Shown piece after piece: positions 33,113 to 44,599 of a DNA stretch of 64,000 nt. Made by a program: the position numbers and the translations under genes. The notes under the pieces are model-generated. The model had not been told where the DNA came from, ran no database searches, and worked only from the letters and a program-made list of their open reading frames with translations. The DNA lies in the NCBI GenBank assembly GCA_036435485.1, contig CM071601.1, positions 184,486,939-184,550,938 of the forward strand. The letters run 5' to 3'. The number at the start of each line of letters is the position of its first letter. The stretch's first letter is position 1. The stretch is from Saposhnikovia divaricata. Its lineage: Eukaryota > Streptophyta > Magnoliopsida > Apiales > Apiaceae.

Positions 33113-33370
33113 CTCCCTCCTTGCCTTAATGTGTTTCCTGTTTTGACTTTTTACACTGTTCATTTTAAGCGATTGACTACTAATTTACGCATAATTTATA
33201 AGATAAAATATAGTCTTGAGTGATCTTGTTGGATTCGTATTTATGAGTACTTTAATACAGTGAAGTTTTTATATTTTGTACTAATACAAAATTCAAGATA
33301 TTAACGATCAAAAGTGTGCGTTGGTAAACGTATTTTTTCAAACAGGAAACATATTATGAGACGGAGAGAG
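33113..33370. mobile_element. Stowaway-like MITE
   Basis: CTCCCTCC...at the left and ...GACGGAGAGAG at the right, flanked by TA (33111-33112 and 33371-33372), as for Tc1/mariner MITEs. The body (ATTTACGCATAATTTATAAG ... TTTAATACAGTGAAGTTTTT) is closely similar to sequence at 40232-40540. Confidence 0.75.
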
Positions 33371-33626
33371 TATCATTTTAAACATGAAAAGCAGAATACA
33401 TTATAGTTCACAAACTTTTTCAGTAATTTCTTACTTTAGTCTAATCTGATAAATGGTGAACATACCAATCCTATCATACATTTCCACATTCTTGTAAGTT
33501 GAATAAATCCTAGTAAAACAATCCTTTGTGAGCATGCATGTAGCTGGTTCGTATATTCTTGACATAGACCGGAAATTAGTTACAAATGCAATCATGATGT
33601 TACTTGTGTATTCTCACCTGTGCTTA

Positions 33627-34431
33627 GAGCAAGTACAACAGTCTCCTAACTCATTCCCTTATTAATATTATAAAATAACGGCTCCTAGTAATTTATGGAT
33701 ATTAATTATAGTGTCAACTCCGACAACAATTCTTATTCTCATTCCTCATTATTATTATTATTATTATTATAATAAATTTGAATAACAAAAGGAGGGAAAT
33801 GAGACAAAAGGAAAAAAAACAAGGAAAAAGGGAGGGAAGTGAATATTTTATCCACAAATATAAAATAGGTAATGGCTAGTGGTTCCCTATTAATAGATAA
33901 TGACTAGTAAAATTTAGAAGTGGCTAGTGATTTAGGGAATCACTAGCACTCTGTTGGAGTGCCATTTTTTCTCAAATTCCCTATTATAGAACTTAGAGCA
34001 TTCACATCCCATCCCCAACCCCAAAAACTTACTAAAAATAGTAAATCCCCAAATAAAAATAGTAAATCCCCAAAATTATCAAAATGTTTCTACATCCCAT
34101 TCCCCATTTTCCATTCCCCTATCCCTATATTCTTTTTTATATTACTTCTTTCTCTCTCTTTCACTTACAATTTTAACTAACAAAACTCACCCACTACAAT
34201 TAAATATATTTAAAAGAGGAGAGAGATGATTTGGGGTTCAAAATAGTAGTCCCCAAATACGGGGATTCAAAACTTGTCCCCAAAATTAATCCCTAAAATG
34301 GGGAATGGGATGGAGGAGTGTTTTAGAAGAAAAGTTGGACAAATCCTCAAATTATAAGGATGAGGTTGGGGATGGGGGATGGGATGTGAATGCTCTTAGG
34401 AGCTCATTTAGAGAATCTGTTGGACTTGCTC
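33627..34431. mobile_element. PIF/Harbinger-type MITE (outer), split by a second MITE
   Basis: Left GAGCAAGTACAACAGTCTCC and right (inverted) GAGCAAGTCCAACAGATTCT, each flanked by TTA (33624-33626, 34432-34434), the Harbinger target duplication. A second MITE (33996-34395) sits inside, so the original length is about 400 bp. It contains an ATT trinucleotide run near 33750. Confidence 0.85.
33996..34395. mobile_element. PIF/Harbinger-type MITE nested in the previous one
   Basis: Inverted ends GAGCATTCACATCCCATCCC and (inverted right) GAGCATTCACATCCCATCCC, perfect over at least 20 bp, flanked by TTA (33993-33995 and 34396-34398). 400 bp, AT-rich centre, no transposase. Confidence 0.9.
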
Positions 34432-34434
34432 TTA

Positions 34435-34812
34435 GACCATCTCCAACCCAACTTCAAATTCTTACTTCTAACACCATTTTGGTATAAAATTTCTCTTCTA
34501 CCCAACTCTAAAACTAACGGTACATCATTTGGTGTCACACCAAAAATTACACCAAATTTGGTGTTTCGCCAAATTTTTTTTTATCCCAATTTTGTCCTTA
34601 TACTCCTTACTTAAAACAAATTTGTTACATAAGTATTCAACCAACTTTATTATCTTTGTACCTTATTTTTGTACTTTAACAATAAAATAACTTATATAGT
34701 ACAAGAATGATGTAAAATTTAGTATAAACGGATTGGAGTTGAATTTGAAAATAATGTGATTTTTACATTACACCATTTTGATGTAAAAATCACATATGGG
34801 TTGGAGATGCTC
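34435..34812. mobile_element. Third MITE, Harbinger-like, abutting the second copy of TTA
   Basis: Left GACCATCTCCAACCCAACTT and right (inverted) GAGCATCTCCAACCCATATG, flanked by TTA on the left and TAA on the right. 378 bp with a rather T-rich interior. The shared TTA with the neighbouring element means the two lie back to back. Confidence 0.75.
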
Positions 34813-34882
34813 TAAAAGAGGGAAATATAGAAGACTCTATAAAGGTAGCAAAATGAGAAGTGCTTCACATTAATAAATTAAG

Positions 34883-35072
34883 AGTAATGCTTGGTACCCC
34901 GAATTGGACCCCAATTTTTTCCCAAATTACACGTGTTAATTGGTTATAATTATAATGGACCCGTCAGGGTCATATCAATCTCACCAATTTAAATCTTCCA
35001 TACAACAACTCATCCATGCCACATCATTTGGGAGCATTTTTTGGGTACCAATTTGGGATACCTAGCATTACT
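34883..35072. mobile_element. Short MITE with GGTACC-containing inverted ends
   Basis: Left AGTAATGCTTGGTACCCCGA and right (inverted) AGTAATGCTAGGTATCCCAA, about 45 bp of imperfect inverted repeat. 190 bp long. Family not assigned; no clear target duplication beyond TTA/TA-rich flanks. Confidence 0.7.
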
Positions 35073-35219
35073 TATAAATTAATAGCAACAAAATAGAAGG
35101 AAAAAGAGTGTCATCTAAAATCAATATTTTTCATTTTTTGTTAATAGCAATTACAAAAAATCATACTCAAAAGTTAAATCTGCCTCCATTATGACTCGAA
35201 TCCAGGACTATATGAAGTA

Positions 35220-35553
35220 CTCCCTCCGTCTCAGTGGGGTCTTTACATCCTAACTGGGCACGGAGGACAAAACAAACATATAATAGTGGGTATAAAGTGG
35301 GTGTAATATTGTTAAAATAAATGAAGTAGTGGATGTAATAGTGATTTTATTGTTAAAATAAGTGAAGTAATGGGTGTAATAGTGATTTTATTGTTAAAAC
35401 AAGTGAAGTAGTGGTTGTAATAGTGTAAAGTATTGTTAAAATAAGTGAAGTAATGAGTGTAATAGTGTTAAAATTTACTATTTTGGGAATGTAAAAAAAT
35501 AGATGGGACGGCCCAAAATAGTAACTGTAAAGAATCCGTTGGGACGGAGGGAG
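35220..35553. mobile_element. Stowaway MITE with internal tandem repeats
   Basis: CTCCCTCCGTCTCAGTGGGG at the left and (inverted) CTCCCTCCGTCCCAACGGAT at the right, flanked by TA (35218-35219, 35554-35555). The middle is a four-copy repeat of GTTAAAATAAGTGAAGTA and TGGGTGTAATAGTGATTTTA. Classic Stowaway ends of the Tc1/mariner superfamily. Confidence 0.92.
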
Positions 35554-35620
35554 TATGTATCAACTGCACAAATAAGTTATGTGCGAGACTGCGTGTAGTT
35601 GCATTTATATACTGAATAGC

Positions 35621-36915
35621 TAGGGCTGAGCAAAAATCTGAAAAAATCCGAATCCGAATCTGCTAAAAACCGATCCGTATAAATCCGATTTGAAACCGAA
35701 ACCGAAAAATTAAAAACCGAATCCGAATCCGATTATGCGGTTTCGGTTTCTTGTCAAATCCGATCCGACAAAACCCGAATCCGATCCGATTAAAATAAAT
35801 AGATAGATTATATATATATATATATATGAGGTTCTGACTCTGAGTGTTATTAATAATCTACACTTAAAGATAGAGTTTGGGCAGTAGCAAGCATGAATAT
35901 GAGATTAAATATAGGAGTCCTCACTGAATACAATATGTTACAGACTACGGCTACTGCAAATTTGCTTATCTTGTTTATGCAAATATTGAACAGTCAATGA
36001 CATTATTAACAATTCAAATGAATATGAGAAGTTCTACCTAATTCCACTTTAAACTTTTTATCATTTGGGTAATTCGGGTGCTTGATTAACACTAATAATA
36101 GTCTACTAGTTATAGTCCTGACTCCTGAGTGATCCCATTTTTCAATTTTTCTTGTGTGTTATGCATTCACACAGTGGTGGAAACCCAACTATCAGAAATG
36201 CCCATTTTCAGTCAAGATCATACTCATTTTCCTACTCCACCAAGATCAGTACTTTCCTCAAGATCAGGATCAGGAATTATGTTAGACTGCGATTTATTAT
36301 AAAAACTTTGTATGCTATTTTGGGAAAAAAATCTTGTAATCATATTCATTTTGTCATTTTTATTTGAGACGGGTTTAAAATGGAAACCGAACCGATTGCA
36401 TCCGATCCGACATTTTTGAATCCAAAACGGAACCGCCGGTTTCGATTGCGGTTTCGATTTTAGATTTTAAAACCCGAAGAGTTTTGGTTTCGGTTTCGGT
36501 TTTACCATAAATCCGATCCGATCCGTGAAAGGTACTATTGAGAATATCCCTATATCCCTATATTATTTAACAGACTAACGGATATCCCAAAACCGACCAG
36601 ATTATAAACGAAGCGGATGTATATCGGGCTTTCAAAAATCCAAAGCCGCGTGGGTCCGAATCCGAATCTGATAAGAGTAAATGGATAAGGATATCGATAT
36701 AGGTCGATCCAATGCAAACCAGAATCATTGACATGCCTAGTTGTGTAGTTGCGAGTGCCAAATCCGACCCAATTATAAACGGAGCGGATATGGATCGGCC
36801 TTTCGAATCTAAATCTGATAAGAGAAAATGGATAAGGATATCGATTTAGGTCGATCCAATCCGAGCAAGATCCATTGACAGGCCTACTTGTCTAGTTGCG
36901 AGTGTAGGCATTGGT
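35621..36915. mobile_element. hAT-like repeat rich in CCGAATCCGA motifs, with a duplicated right part
   Basis: Starts TAGGGCTGAGC and is followed by dozens of AAACCGA/ATCCGAT motifs. The same motifs return inverted (TCGGTTTCGG) at 36370-36530, as in hAT MITEs with subterminal repeats. The right end is duplicated: a 165-bp unit at 36590-36750 (ending ATTGACATGCCTAGTTG) is repeated at 36760-36915 (ATTGACAGGCCTACTTG). The target duplication could not be fixed. No coding capacity. Confidence 0.6.
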
Positions 36916-37178
36916 GTCACAAGTGATAACATAAAAAATATTTTCAGTTTTCAGCTACTACTGATTAGTAATGACCGAACATTATAACATAACAATAGTC
37001 TAATTTAGTGTACTTTCACATGAATAGCATAGGTTCCAAAGTATCCATTACTCTCCGTGATAAAAGTCACATAAAAATTAAAAAAAAAAAACTTGTCAAA
37101 AAAATTAAAGCATGAAGAAAAAAAAATGTAAATTGAGGTATTTTAGTTAACCCCGCGGACGCCAAGATTCAAAGATAT

Positions 37179-37197
37179 GGCGGGAATTCTTGGCGCC
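37179..37197. promoter_or_regulatory. Two E2F-type sites in the dUTPase promoter
   Basis: GGCGGGAA (37179-37186) and TTGGCGCC (37190-37197) match the E2F/DP consensus TTSSCGSS. They sit four bases apart, 100-120 bp upstream of the dUTPase start codon, a usual place for S-phase promoters. Confidence 0.7.
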
Positions 37198-37299
37198 ATT
37201 AAAAAGTTTTCCACAAAATACATTGCATTCTGCCCAAATCTTAAATTTCTGTCTTCATAATCTACAATCATCTTCAATCTCGCTTACAAGCTATCACAA

Positions 37300-37962
37300 A
37301 TGGAGACCCAAAACAATACTGTTACATCAGGAATCAAAGGATCAAACCCAAATGTTCCGATTCTTCGAGTAAAGAAGCTGTCCGACAAAGCTGTGATACC
37401 CTCCAGGGGATCCCCTCTTTCTGCTGGTTACGATCTTTCCAGGTAAAATTAAATATATCTACATAAATCTAATTAAACCCTAATCACGGTTTATTTATCT
37501 ACTGTAATATTTTCTAATTGTGTTTAGTGCTCAAGAGACTATTGTGCCAGCAAGAGGAAAGGCATTGGTTCCAACAGATTTAAGCATAGCAATACCCCAA
37601 GGAACTTACGCTCGTATCGGTAAATAATTGAATTTTGTTATATTTATCTTCTTATGTTCGATCATGTGGTGGTATGAATTGCAATGAATTTATTTGTTAT
37701 TGGGTGTTTTGATGTAGCGCCGCGCTCAGGATTGACATGGAAGCATTCGATTGATGTTGGTGCGGGCGTGATAGATGGCGATTACAGGGGTCCTGTTGGA
37801 GTAATATTGTTTAGTCATTCTGATGTCGAGTTTCAGGTTAATGTTGGAGACAGGATTGCTCAGTTGATTTTTGAGAAGATTATGACTCCTCATGTTACGG
37901 AGGTTGATGATTTGGATGATACTGTTCGAGGTGTAGGTGGCTTTGGATCCACCGGAGTGTAA
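37300..37962 (+). CDS. DUT1: Deoxyuridine 5'-triphosphate nucleotidohydrolase (dUTPase)
   Basis: Three exons: 37300-37442, 37528-37619 and 37718-37962, 159 residues, close to the plant family length. All five conserved dUTPase motifs are present in order: AGYDLSSAQE, PRSGL, GVIDGDYRGPVGV, RIAQLIFEKI and RGVGGFGSTGV. The enzyme hydrolyses dUTP to dUMP and pyrophosphate, keeping uracil out of DNA and supplying dUMP for thymidylate. It is a homotrimer. No obvious transit peptide, so probably cytosolic or nuclear. Two E2F-type sites upstream fit expression in dividing cells. Confidence 0.96.
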
Positions 37963-38417
37963 CAGAGTGTTATAATGGTCTTGTATTGTCTTGTTTCATT
38001 TGGGGCTAGCTTAGTGGTGTTTTGAGATTTCTCTCAACTTGTGTGTAAACATGTTAAACTCGATCTTTTACCGTTAATTTTTCGAATAATCTAGGATCCA
38101 GTTTCAATCTCACTACAAATCAGGTAGAGTGGATCACTGGTCAGTCAATTAAAAGACTTAACGGAATAGTTTGTGTATAAAGATTTAACCAAAAAAAAAA
38201 AAAAAGGCTCTTTTAAGAAACAATCCTTCTGCAGATCTAACAAGTATGATCTACCGCTATACTGCAAGTACACATGCCTAACAAGTAACAATACTGTAAA
38301 GGAAGACGTGAAAATTTATGGAAAAAAACACATGATTGAACAATTTTGCAACTAAATGTTTAAGCCACTGGTGTTGAGTGCCGTCCGATCGAGATAAAGA
38401 ATTTCTAGCGGTCCAAA
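37963..38417. other. Convergent intergenic gap between dUTPase and BAHD gene
   Basis: 3' flanks of two convergent genes. Contains an A13 run near 38190. No ORF or repeat recognised. Confidence 0.5.
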
Positions 38418-39739
38418 CTATGCAGCCCCTGGGTGAACATTTGAGAACTCATCCATCTCATTTTTAGGCAAGATCACACCAATCTCGGTGTCCATTTTTG
38501 AATCTTTACATCTTGACAAAGATAAAGGTTCATCCACAAATTCGAACTTTAGAGATTTACCCCATCCAAAATCAATGTTGTTGTAATAGTCCAATTTTGG
38601 GGAGCCAGCAATACCAATATTCCATTCCCCTCTCATCACACCGCCAAAATCCTCCAGCCACTTATCTGAACCGTGCAAAGGACCTTCCTTAAGCTTCACA
38701 GATATTGCATTTCCCAACACTTCCGCAGCAGCAGCAAGGCCTTCATCTCCTACTATAACCCTGCCTGTTTGCACTGCAAGACATGGCACCAAGCAATTGC
38801 CAAAGTAAGAAGCAGGCAAGGGAGGATCTAATCGAGTACGACAATCCATAACAAATGCAAAGTTCTGAGGCTCATCTAAATTGTGCACCTCCTCCAAAAC
38901 TTTGGCCCGTGTTTTTGCAAAACATGTCCATAGATAAGCACACATGACGGTGAAAGATGACACGTATGCTAAGTTTGGCCGTTTTGTTGATACGGTGTTC
39001 TTGAGGGCCTTAATATTTGCTTCAGTTAAAACAAATGTTGCTCTAACTTTGATGTTTGAAGAATCTTGAATAACCTCGTTTTGTTGTTGAATCTGCTCAA
39101 ATAACGGTCCTAATACTTTCACGAGCATAGTACCTAAACCGTGGGGGTCTTTAATTGAACTCCTATCATAATTTGGGATCTGAAAATCCCCAGAGGTCAC
39201 CACATCATTAACATCAAATTTACCATCAGAGATATTAACTTGTTTAGCAATCGAAGCCCATGCACGTACAAAGTTAAACACGGTGCTTCCATCCGCAACA
39301 ACATGGGAGTTTGTAATTCCAATACAAATGGCGCGGTTTGGAAATATAGTTACTTGAACAGCAGCAAACACAGTAGAAGCAGAGCAATTTTCCCCAGAGC
39401 TATCAATACAAGTAGTTGACAGGAGTTGAGGAACAAGAGGGTTTAATAGGTTAGCATCACGTACATGATTACCTAAAAAATGATCGAGATCATCCGTGCA
39501 CTCAGCAAATGTTACAGACACCGAGTCTCCGTCCAAGTATCGAATTTGACAATCAGTGGTGGAATTAGTATTGGAAGGTGTTAGTAATTTTCCAGCTAAC
39601 GGAGTAAAGTGAGCCATACTAAGTCGAAACATTGGAGAGGCAGAGATGTTACGGGGACAGCGTCACGGGGTGGAGAGACTCCGCATTGTTCAGGAGCGGT
39701 TACTGTGCCTGATAGACCCTTCATTTTAAGTTTAGCCAT
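38418..39739 (-). pseudogene. BAHD acyltransferase (malonyl/phenolic-acyl type), broken near the N-terminus
   Basis: The main frame (404 codons from 39632) contains both BAHD hallmarks: HVVADG (catalytic HxxxD) in GITNSHVVADGSTVFNFVRA, and DFGWG in NIDFGWGKSLKFEF. Also present is YFGNCLVPC, frequent in anthocyanin/phenolic malonyltransferases. The true N-terminus is in another frame: Met at 39739, then MKGLSGTVTAPEQCGVSPPR and TSLPLQCFDL, where the family continues for about 30 residues before the SLSHxLxHFTPLAGKL region. Here CFDL meets LSMAHFTPLAGKL directly, so a deletion with frame change at about 39615-39630 removed that part. Single exon, as usual for this group. Likely a recent pseudogene; an assembly error is possible. 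Confidence 0.85.
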
Positions 39740-40231
39740 GACTTCAAGAGGACGGATAACCACTATTACTGAGAAATCTTGCTCTATACGTGCTGCGATA
39801 TTTAAATTTGAGTTTCGTCTTTCCCTTATTTCATAAAATATATACGTAATGCGTATGAGTATTGACTAGTAAAATATTTAAAATATATATTGGCGGTTGG
39901 GCCGTTGGTGGAATCGTCAAAGTACAGAATTGCTCAATAGAGCTCACCAGTGACGCAAAGCATTCTAACTTGTAGCGTGAGCAAGTCGGTGGGGATTGGG
40001 GAAGAGTACTAGAACTTGTTCGTTCAGCTGATGCTCCTTCCATCACGTTTTTATTGGATTGGGCTGCCCACAAACTTTCTGTGTCATCGTAAAACGGAAA
40101 GACTGAAGAGGTTCAAGAAGTTAATGGGCCACATAGTGTTCAGGTGACTAAGATAAGCCCACCTTACAAGCTTTTGTCAAATGAGGATATATATTTCAAC
40201 AAACTTCATGTGCTGTACAAAGTTGTCCCGT

Positions 40232-40540
40232 TGCTCAAAATGTCCAACTCCTTATCTCTTTTAGCACCTCTCTATATCTTTTTACTTTTCCTATATTTTT
40301 TCTATATTGATTTTTTATACTATTCATTATAATTGATTGATTATTAATTTACGAATAATTTATAAAACAAAATATAATCATGAGTGATTTGTTTGATTCG
40401 TATTTGTGAGTATTTTAATACAGTGAAATTTTTATATTTAATACTAATACGAAATTAAAGATTTTGACAATTAAAAATGTGCGTGGGCAAACATGTCCAA
40501 CCCAAACAGAAAAAGTAATAAAAGACGTAGGAAGTACTTC
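40232..40540. repeat. Diverged copy of the 33113 Stowaway-like MITE
   Basis: Shares ATTTACGAATAATTTATAAA, GAGTGATTTGTTTGATTCGT, GTGAGTATTTTAATACAGTG and AAATGTGCGTGGGCAAAC with the MITE at 33113-33370, in the same order and orientation. Ends are decayed, so borders are approximate. Confidence 0.65.
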
Positions 40541-41525
40541 TATCGTATATTATCGTTTCTTCGTTTTCATCCTTAACTCGCAAGCACAAGAACAATTACT
40601 TGACTATTTAAGCTGATCAAATTCGAGTTCGTTTTTTAAACACAAGAAAAACCCAAGTTACATGATCGAAACATTGATGGGTTTCATGCAAATGTTACAG
40701 TACATATGTAACTATTAAGCCTTTCTCAAAATATAACTATACCACAAACTAGGAAGTTTTTTCCGAAGATCGAACCAAATACATGTACAGAAAATATTGT
40801 AATCTCGCACAACGGAAAGTTTTGTTCATATAATCGAACCAAACAAATCTAATATATTGTGACCGCAATGCCAAAGATTTTTGAATATGATTTGTTCATG
40901 GCAGGCGCAGCAGTGTATATTGTAGGAGTATATCAACAGAATGACATTACTTAGCTATGAAGAACTCCCAAGTGATAAAGATGAAATAGAATCCCCATCC
41001 ACCCATTGGCATCTATATCTAGTTAAAAAAAACAAGTACAGACCTATCTTTCCTCTCTGCTGTATTCAATAATCCATCTGACTCTCTGACATATATTACC
41101 AGGCCCACATCCCCTGCTTAGGTAAAGGCAAGGAGAAGAAGGCAAGAATTTGTAGGGACATTGTTAAATGCCATGACAAATAAAAGAACAAAACAAAACA
41201 AAACAGACTCCCCCCCCTTTAAATCTCAATGCTAATGCCTTCAATCCTTGGTCCACAAACAAGTGTTACCTCACTCACTCTGCCTTATATTTGACAATTG
41301 CAAGTTTGTAACTTTGTTCAATTTATCAGTATACTTATCATACATACTCCATTTAAGATTAGTGAGAGTAAGGACAATCTACTAGTTAAAACATAGTTGG
41401 AAAAACAAATAATTAAAATCTACATTAGAAGATGTCAAATGAAATTCAAGAAAACAAACAAGATAAAAACAACAACATCCTTAATAAAATTCCAAAAAAC
41501 ATGATTCTTCCATTTGCTTATTCAT
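40541..41525. other. Intergenic, 3' flank of GRF gene
   Basis: AT-rich with a C8 run (41211-41218) and ACAAAACAAAAC repeats. No ORF, RNA gene or element recognised. Confidence 0.4.
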
Positions 41526-42967
41526 TCAGTTCAGCCACTGGAACCCAACAATCTCCGGTGCTGCAGCAACTACTGTTGGGCTATTACAGACACTATTGTC
41601 GGATAACGAGAGCATTGTCCTATGCAAGACACCGGACGGGGAGGTTGCCTGAGGGCTAATTGCATCACAATTCTTCCCAGCACAAGGAGACCCTGGATTG
41701 GAATTGACAATAACATTGCTGGGCCTGAGGACCTCAGCTAATGGACCACCAGGGGCAGAAACCATCCAAGAAACAGGGCTTAACCAGCTCAAACCTTGAC
41801 ATCTCCTACTCGAATCACTACCTTCTTCCAGCATTTGCATCTGACCCATATCAGAATCATTCACCCCCATAGCCATGGAAAGATTTAGAGAACAAGGTGA
41901 GGGATTTCCATTATTTACACCAGAACAAGAATCATTCTTGATGTTATCTGAGTTGGGATTGTTATCATTAGACCAGGCATCAATAAAATCCCTAGGGGGA
42001 TTGTAGGTATTCATAAACAAATTGTAATCATCAGTGTTGGAGTTCCCAATTTGTGGAAGAGAAAGTAAACTCAGCTGTTGTTCTTCTACCCCATAATTAT
42101 TCTGCTGAAACATCCCTGGATCAGCTGGATTAGTGTTGTAAACAGAGCCTTCACTCATCACCTGATTCCATTCTTGCTCAGATGTTTCCATTGTCATCAT
42201 CTTACTTTCCATCATCCACTCCATTTCCCTACATTTTACAAAATATAAACCATCAAACACAACATTTATGCAACTGTAACAGACTCATACATTTTACAGA
42301 AACACGGGGGGAGAGAGAGAGACCTGTTTTGGGAATGTTGTGTGAACAAAGAAAGAGAGACATCTTCAGTTTTAGTAACATTCTTGAGCAAAAGTGAAGA
42401 AGGGTTGTTGTTAAGCTCATTAGTTGATCCAAGAAGCCTAGGGGAAGCAGGAGGTGGTGGTGCAGTAGAGACCAACCGAGTTTTCTTGTTAGTTTTTGGT
42501 GAGTTTTCTTGTTGTAGTGGTTCCACAGGCTTTCTTGAACGGGGACGGCCTCTATGCATGTGCCTCTCACAGTACTTTTGTTGAGGAGCCACATCTCTAG
42601 AACACCTCCATTTCTTCCCATCAGTTCTTTTACATCTCCCTGGTTCAGGATCTTTGTTGTTTCCATATCTCAAGTTGAATATCGAAGAATAACCATGATG
42701 GTCCACTATCAACACATACACACAAAACAAGATTTACACATACATACACAAAGATACAAACTTTTCAAGAAAAAAGAACATGAGGGTTAAGTTATTATTA
42801 CAAGTAGTAGTAGTGGCAGTTGTAAAATCTGAGGAAAGGAGATGAGGAGGGACAGGAACAGAGGCAACCATGTACTTATAAATCATGGCTTGTCTTTCAA
42901 GCTCTTTCCATTGTGCACTTGTAAAAGTAGGTGCTTCTGTGTATGGAGTATACACTGTTGTGGCCAT
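41526..42967 (-). CDS. GRF: Growth-regulating factor transcription factor
   Basis: Three exons on the minus strand: 42967-42802, 42705-42324 and 42228-41526, 416 residues with phases that match. The QLQ domain (residues 15-45, FTSAQWKELERQAMIYKYMV, ASVPVPPHLL) binds GIF co-activators. The WRC domain (about 70-115, DPEPGRCKRTDGKKWRCSRD, KYCERHMHRGRPRSRKP) has the C3H zinc motif and nuclear signal and binds DNA. The C-terminus has the GGPLAEVL and SPSGVLHRTMLSLSD motifs of the GRF1/2-like group. GRFs promote cell proliferation in leaves and other growing organs. A miR396 site lies in the WRC-coding exon. No damage seen. Confidence 0.95.
42521..42541 (-). promoter_or_regulatory. miR396 target site in GRF transcript
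   Basis: The plus strand reads TTCCACAGGCTTTCTTGAAC, which is mature miR396 with one inserted G, the known bulged pairing of GRF targets. The site encodes RSRKPVE at the end of the WRC domain. Confidence 0.93.
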
Positions 42968-43227
42968 GCCTATTACTTCCCCTGCAAAAGCAACATTAAA
43001 TTTTTACATACATACATACATACAAACTTTTATACATCATCTTTCTACATATAACCAAAGCATTTCTTGGAAAAATATAAGGAAAGCAGAGAAAGATAAA
43101 CAGTGGCAAGTCTTACTAGTATTAATGATGAAGGGTGCGATTGACTTTTTATGAGCTAGCCTGCTGAGGGGTTTTGAGTGCTTTGGTATAAGTGTAGTAG
43201 GAGTATTTTTTTCCAAGACTGCCTGCA

Positions 43228-43250
43228 GAGAGAGAGAGAGAGAGAGAGAT
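43228..43250. repeat. (GA)n tract upstream of GRF
   Basis: GAGAGA repeat of about 23 bp, 260-280 bp upstream of the GRF start, probably in the leader or promoter. GAGA/CT tracts are common in plant core promoters. Confidence 0.7.
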
Positions 43251-44227
43251 TTTTCAAGTAGTACTGCTGCTTTCTGGCCTAGCAGTTGTAGCTGCTTTGA
43301 GTTGCTGTATCATCAGTTGTATAAATTGGGTGCTGGTGTTGCTGCATCCCCACCATAACCTCGTTAACCCCGCTATTCTTTCTTTATTAATTTTGCTGGG
43401 GACCATTCTTAATTCCTCGTCATCACTCACGTAGTGAGAATGGACGGTCTTGATCATCATATAGGAGTATTTGATTTAACAGGACCCTGATTTTTGCACG
43501 TACAATAATACTAATAACACTTGTATTCGGGCCCTTGTTATTGCATAGGTGACACTAATTTTTAAATGGTTCTTTTTTGTTTAGGATGCAACATGACCAA
43601 AATGGATCGTTGCACATCAATTAGTGACATAGAATGTGAGAACGGGAATTAACTTTCACATTTACATCTAAGTAAAATCCACATAAAATTACAAGTCAAA
43701 ACCAATCATTTTTAGAATAATTCATTTACATTTTAAGTAAGTTGATTGTGTTCAACATCAATACGATGGATGATAACAAAGTGACAGGATGAGGAAAGAA
43801 AGTAAGAAAAGGAGAGAAGAGAGGAAGCTTTAAACAGGTTACAGGATATGTCTAGTCAGTATTCATCACTCATCGCCCCTCTGGAAATCGGATTCCGAAC
43901 ACAAACTACAATTACATACAGTTATAGTTTTGGCGTGCATTTAAACATCTGACTAGTCTGTGGTCTTAAAATAAGGACACGGAGTGTTACATTCAAGTCC
44001 TCTGAAAAATGTTGCCCAGAGTAGTACTCCTACTCAATAGTGAATACTCGCATTCATTACTGCTGCTTCTGCTATTGCTCGTTCGTACTGACCGTTATAC
44101 CTACTACTACTCTTTTCCCTCAGCTCACAACTGCGTCTCTGCGCCCCACCAATAATTTTCATCTCTCTCCACCTTCTTAATATTCCATGGTTAATTTCTG
44201 TATTAACAATTTAACATCCATTTTATG
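43251..44227. other. Upstream region of GRF gene, intergenic
   Basis: No convincing ORF or repeat. Presumed distal promoter of the GRF gene. Confidence 0.4.
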
Positions 44228-44591
44228 CTCTGTTATAGAAATCGGCCGATTTCTGAAAAATCGCCGATAAATCGGCCAAAAATTGGTCAAAATTTTGGAA
44301 CCAATTCGGCCGATTTTGCAAAAATTGCCGTATAGAAGAATTTGTATAGAAGGAAAAAGGGTATAGATTAATATGTTTATGTATCGACGGAATCAATGAC
44401 TATTCATGATTTCATAATTGAATCAATTCCATATGGGTTCCAAATTAGAGGAATTTTTTGTTATGCTAAAACTTCGTTTGAAACGCTGTGGTAGAAAGCA
44501 ATAAATCACCGATTTGTCAACCGAATCACCCGATAAGTCGTAAATCGGTATCTCAACCGAATAGTTCCGATTTCCAAAATCTGCAACACTG
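44228..44591. mobile_element. Non-autonomous hAT-like element
   Basis: Left end CTCTGTTATAGAAATCGGCC and right end (inverted) CAGTGTTGCAGATTTTGGAA, with repeated ATCGGCCGAT/AAATCGG subterminal motifs. Flanks ATTTTATG (44220-44227) and ATTTTAAG (44592-44599) match in 7 of 8 positions, the hAT target duplication length. Confidence 0.7.
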
Positions 44592-44599
44592 ATTTTAAG

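Noticed and set aside
42182..42790. Overlapping plus- and minus-strand ORFs within the GRF gene
   Set aside because: Shadows of the WRC exon. The three-exon model with matching phases explains the locus.
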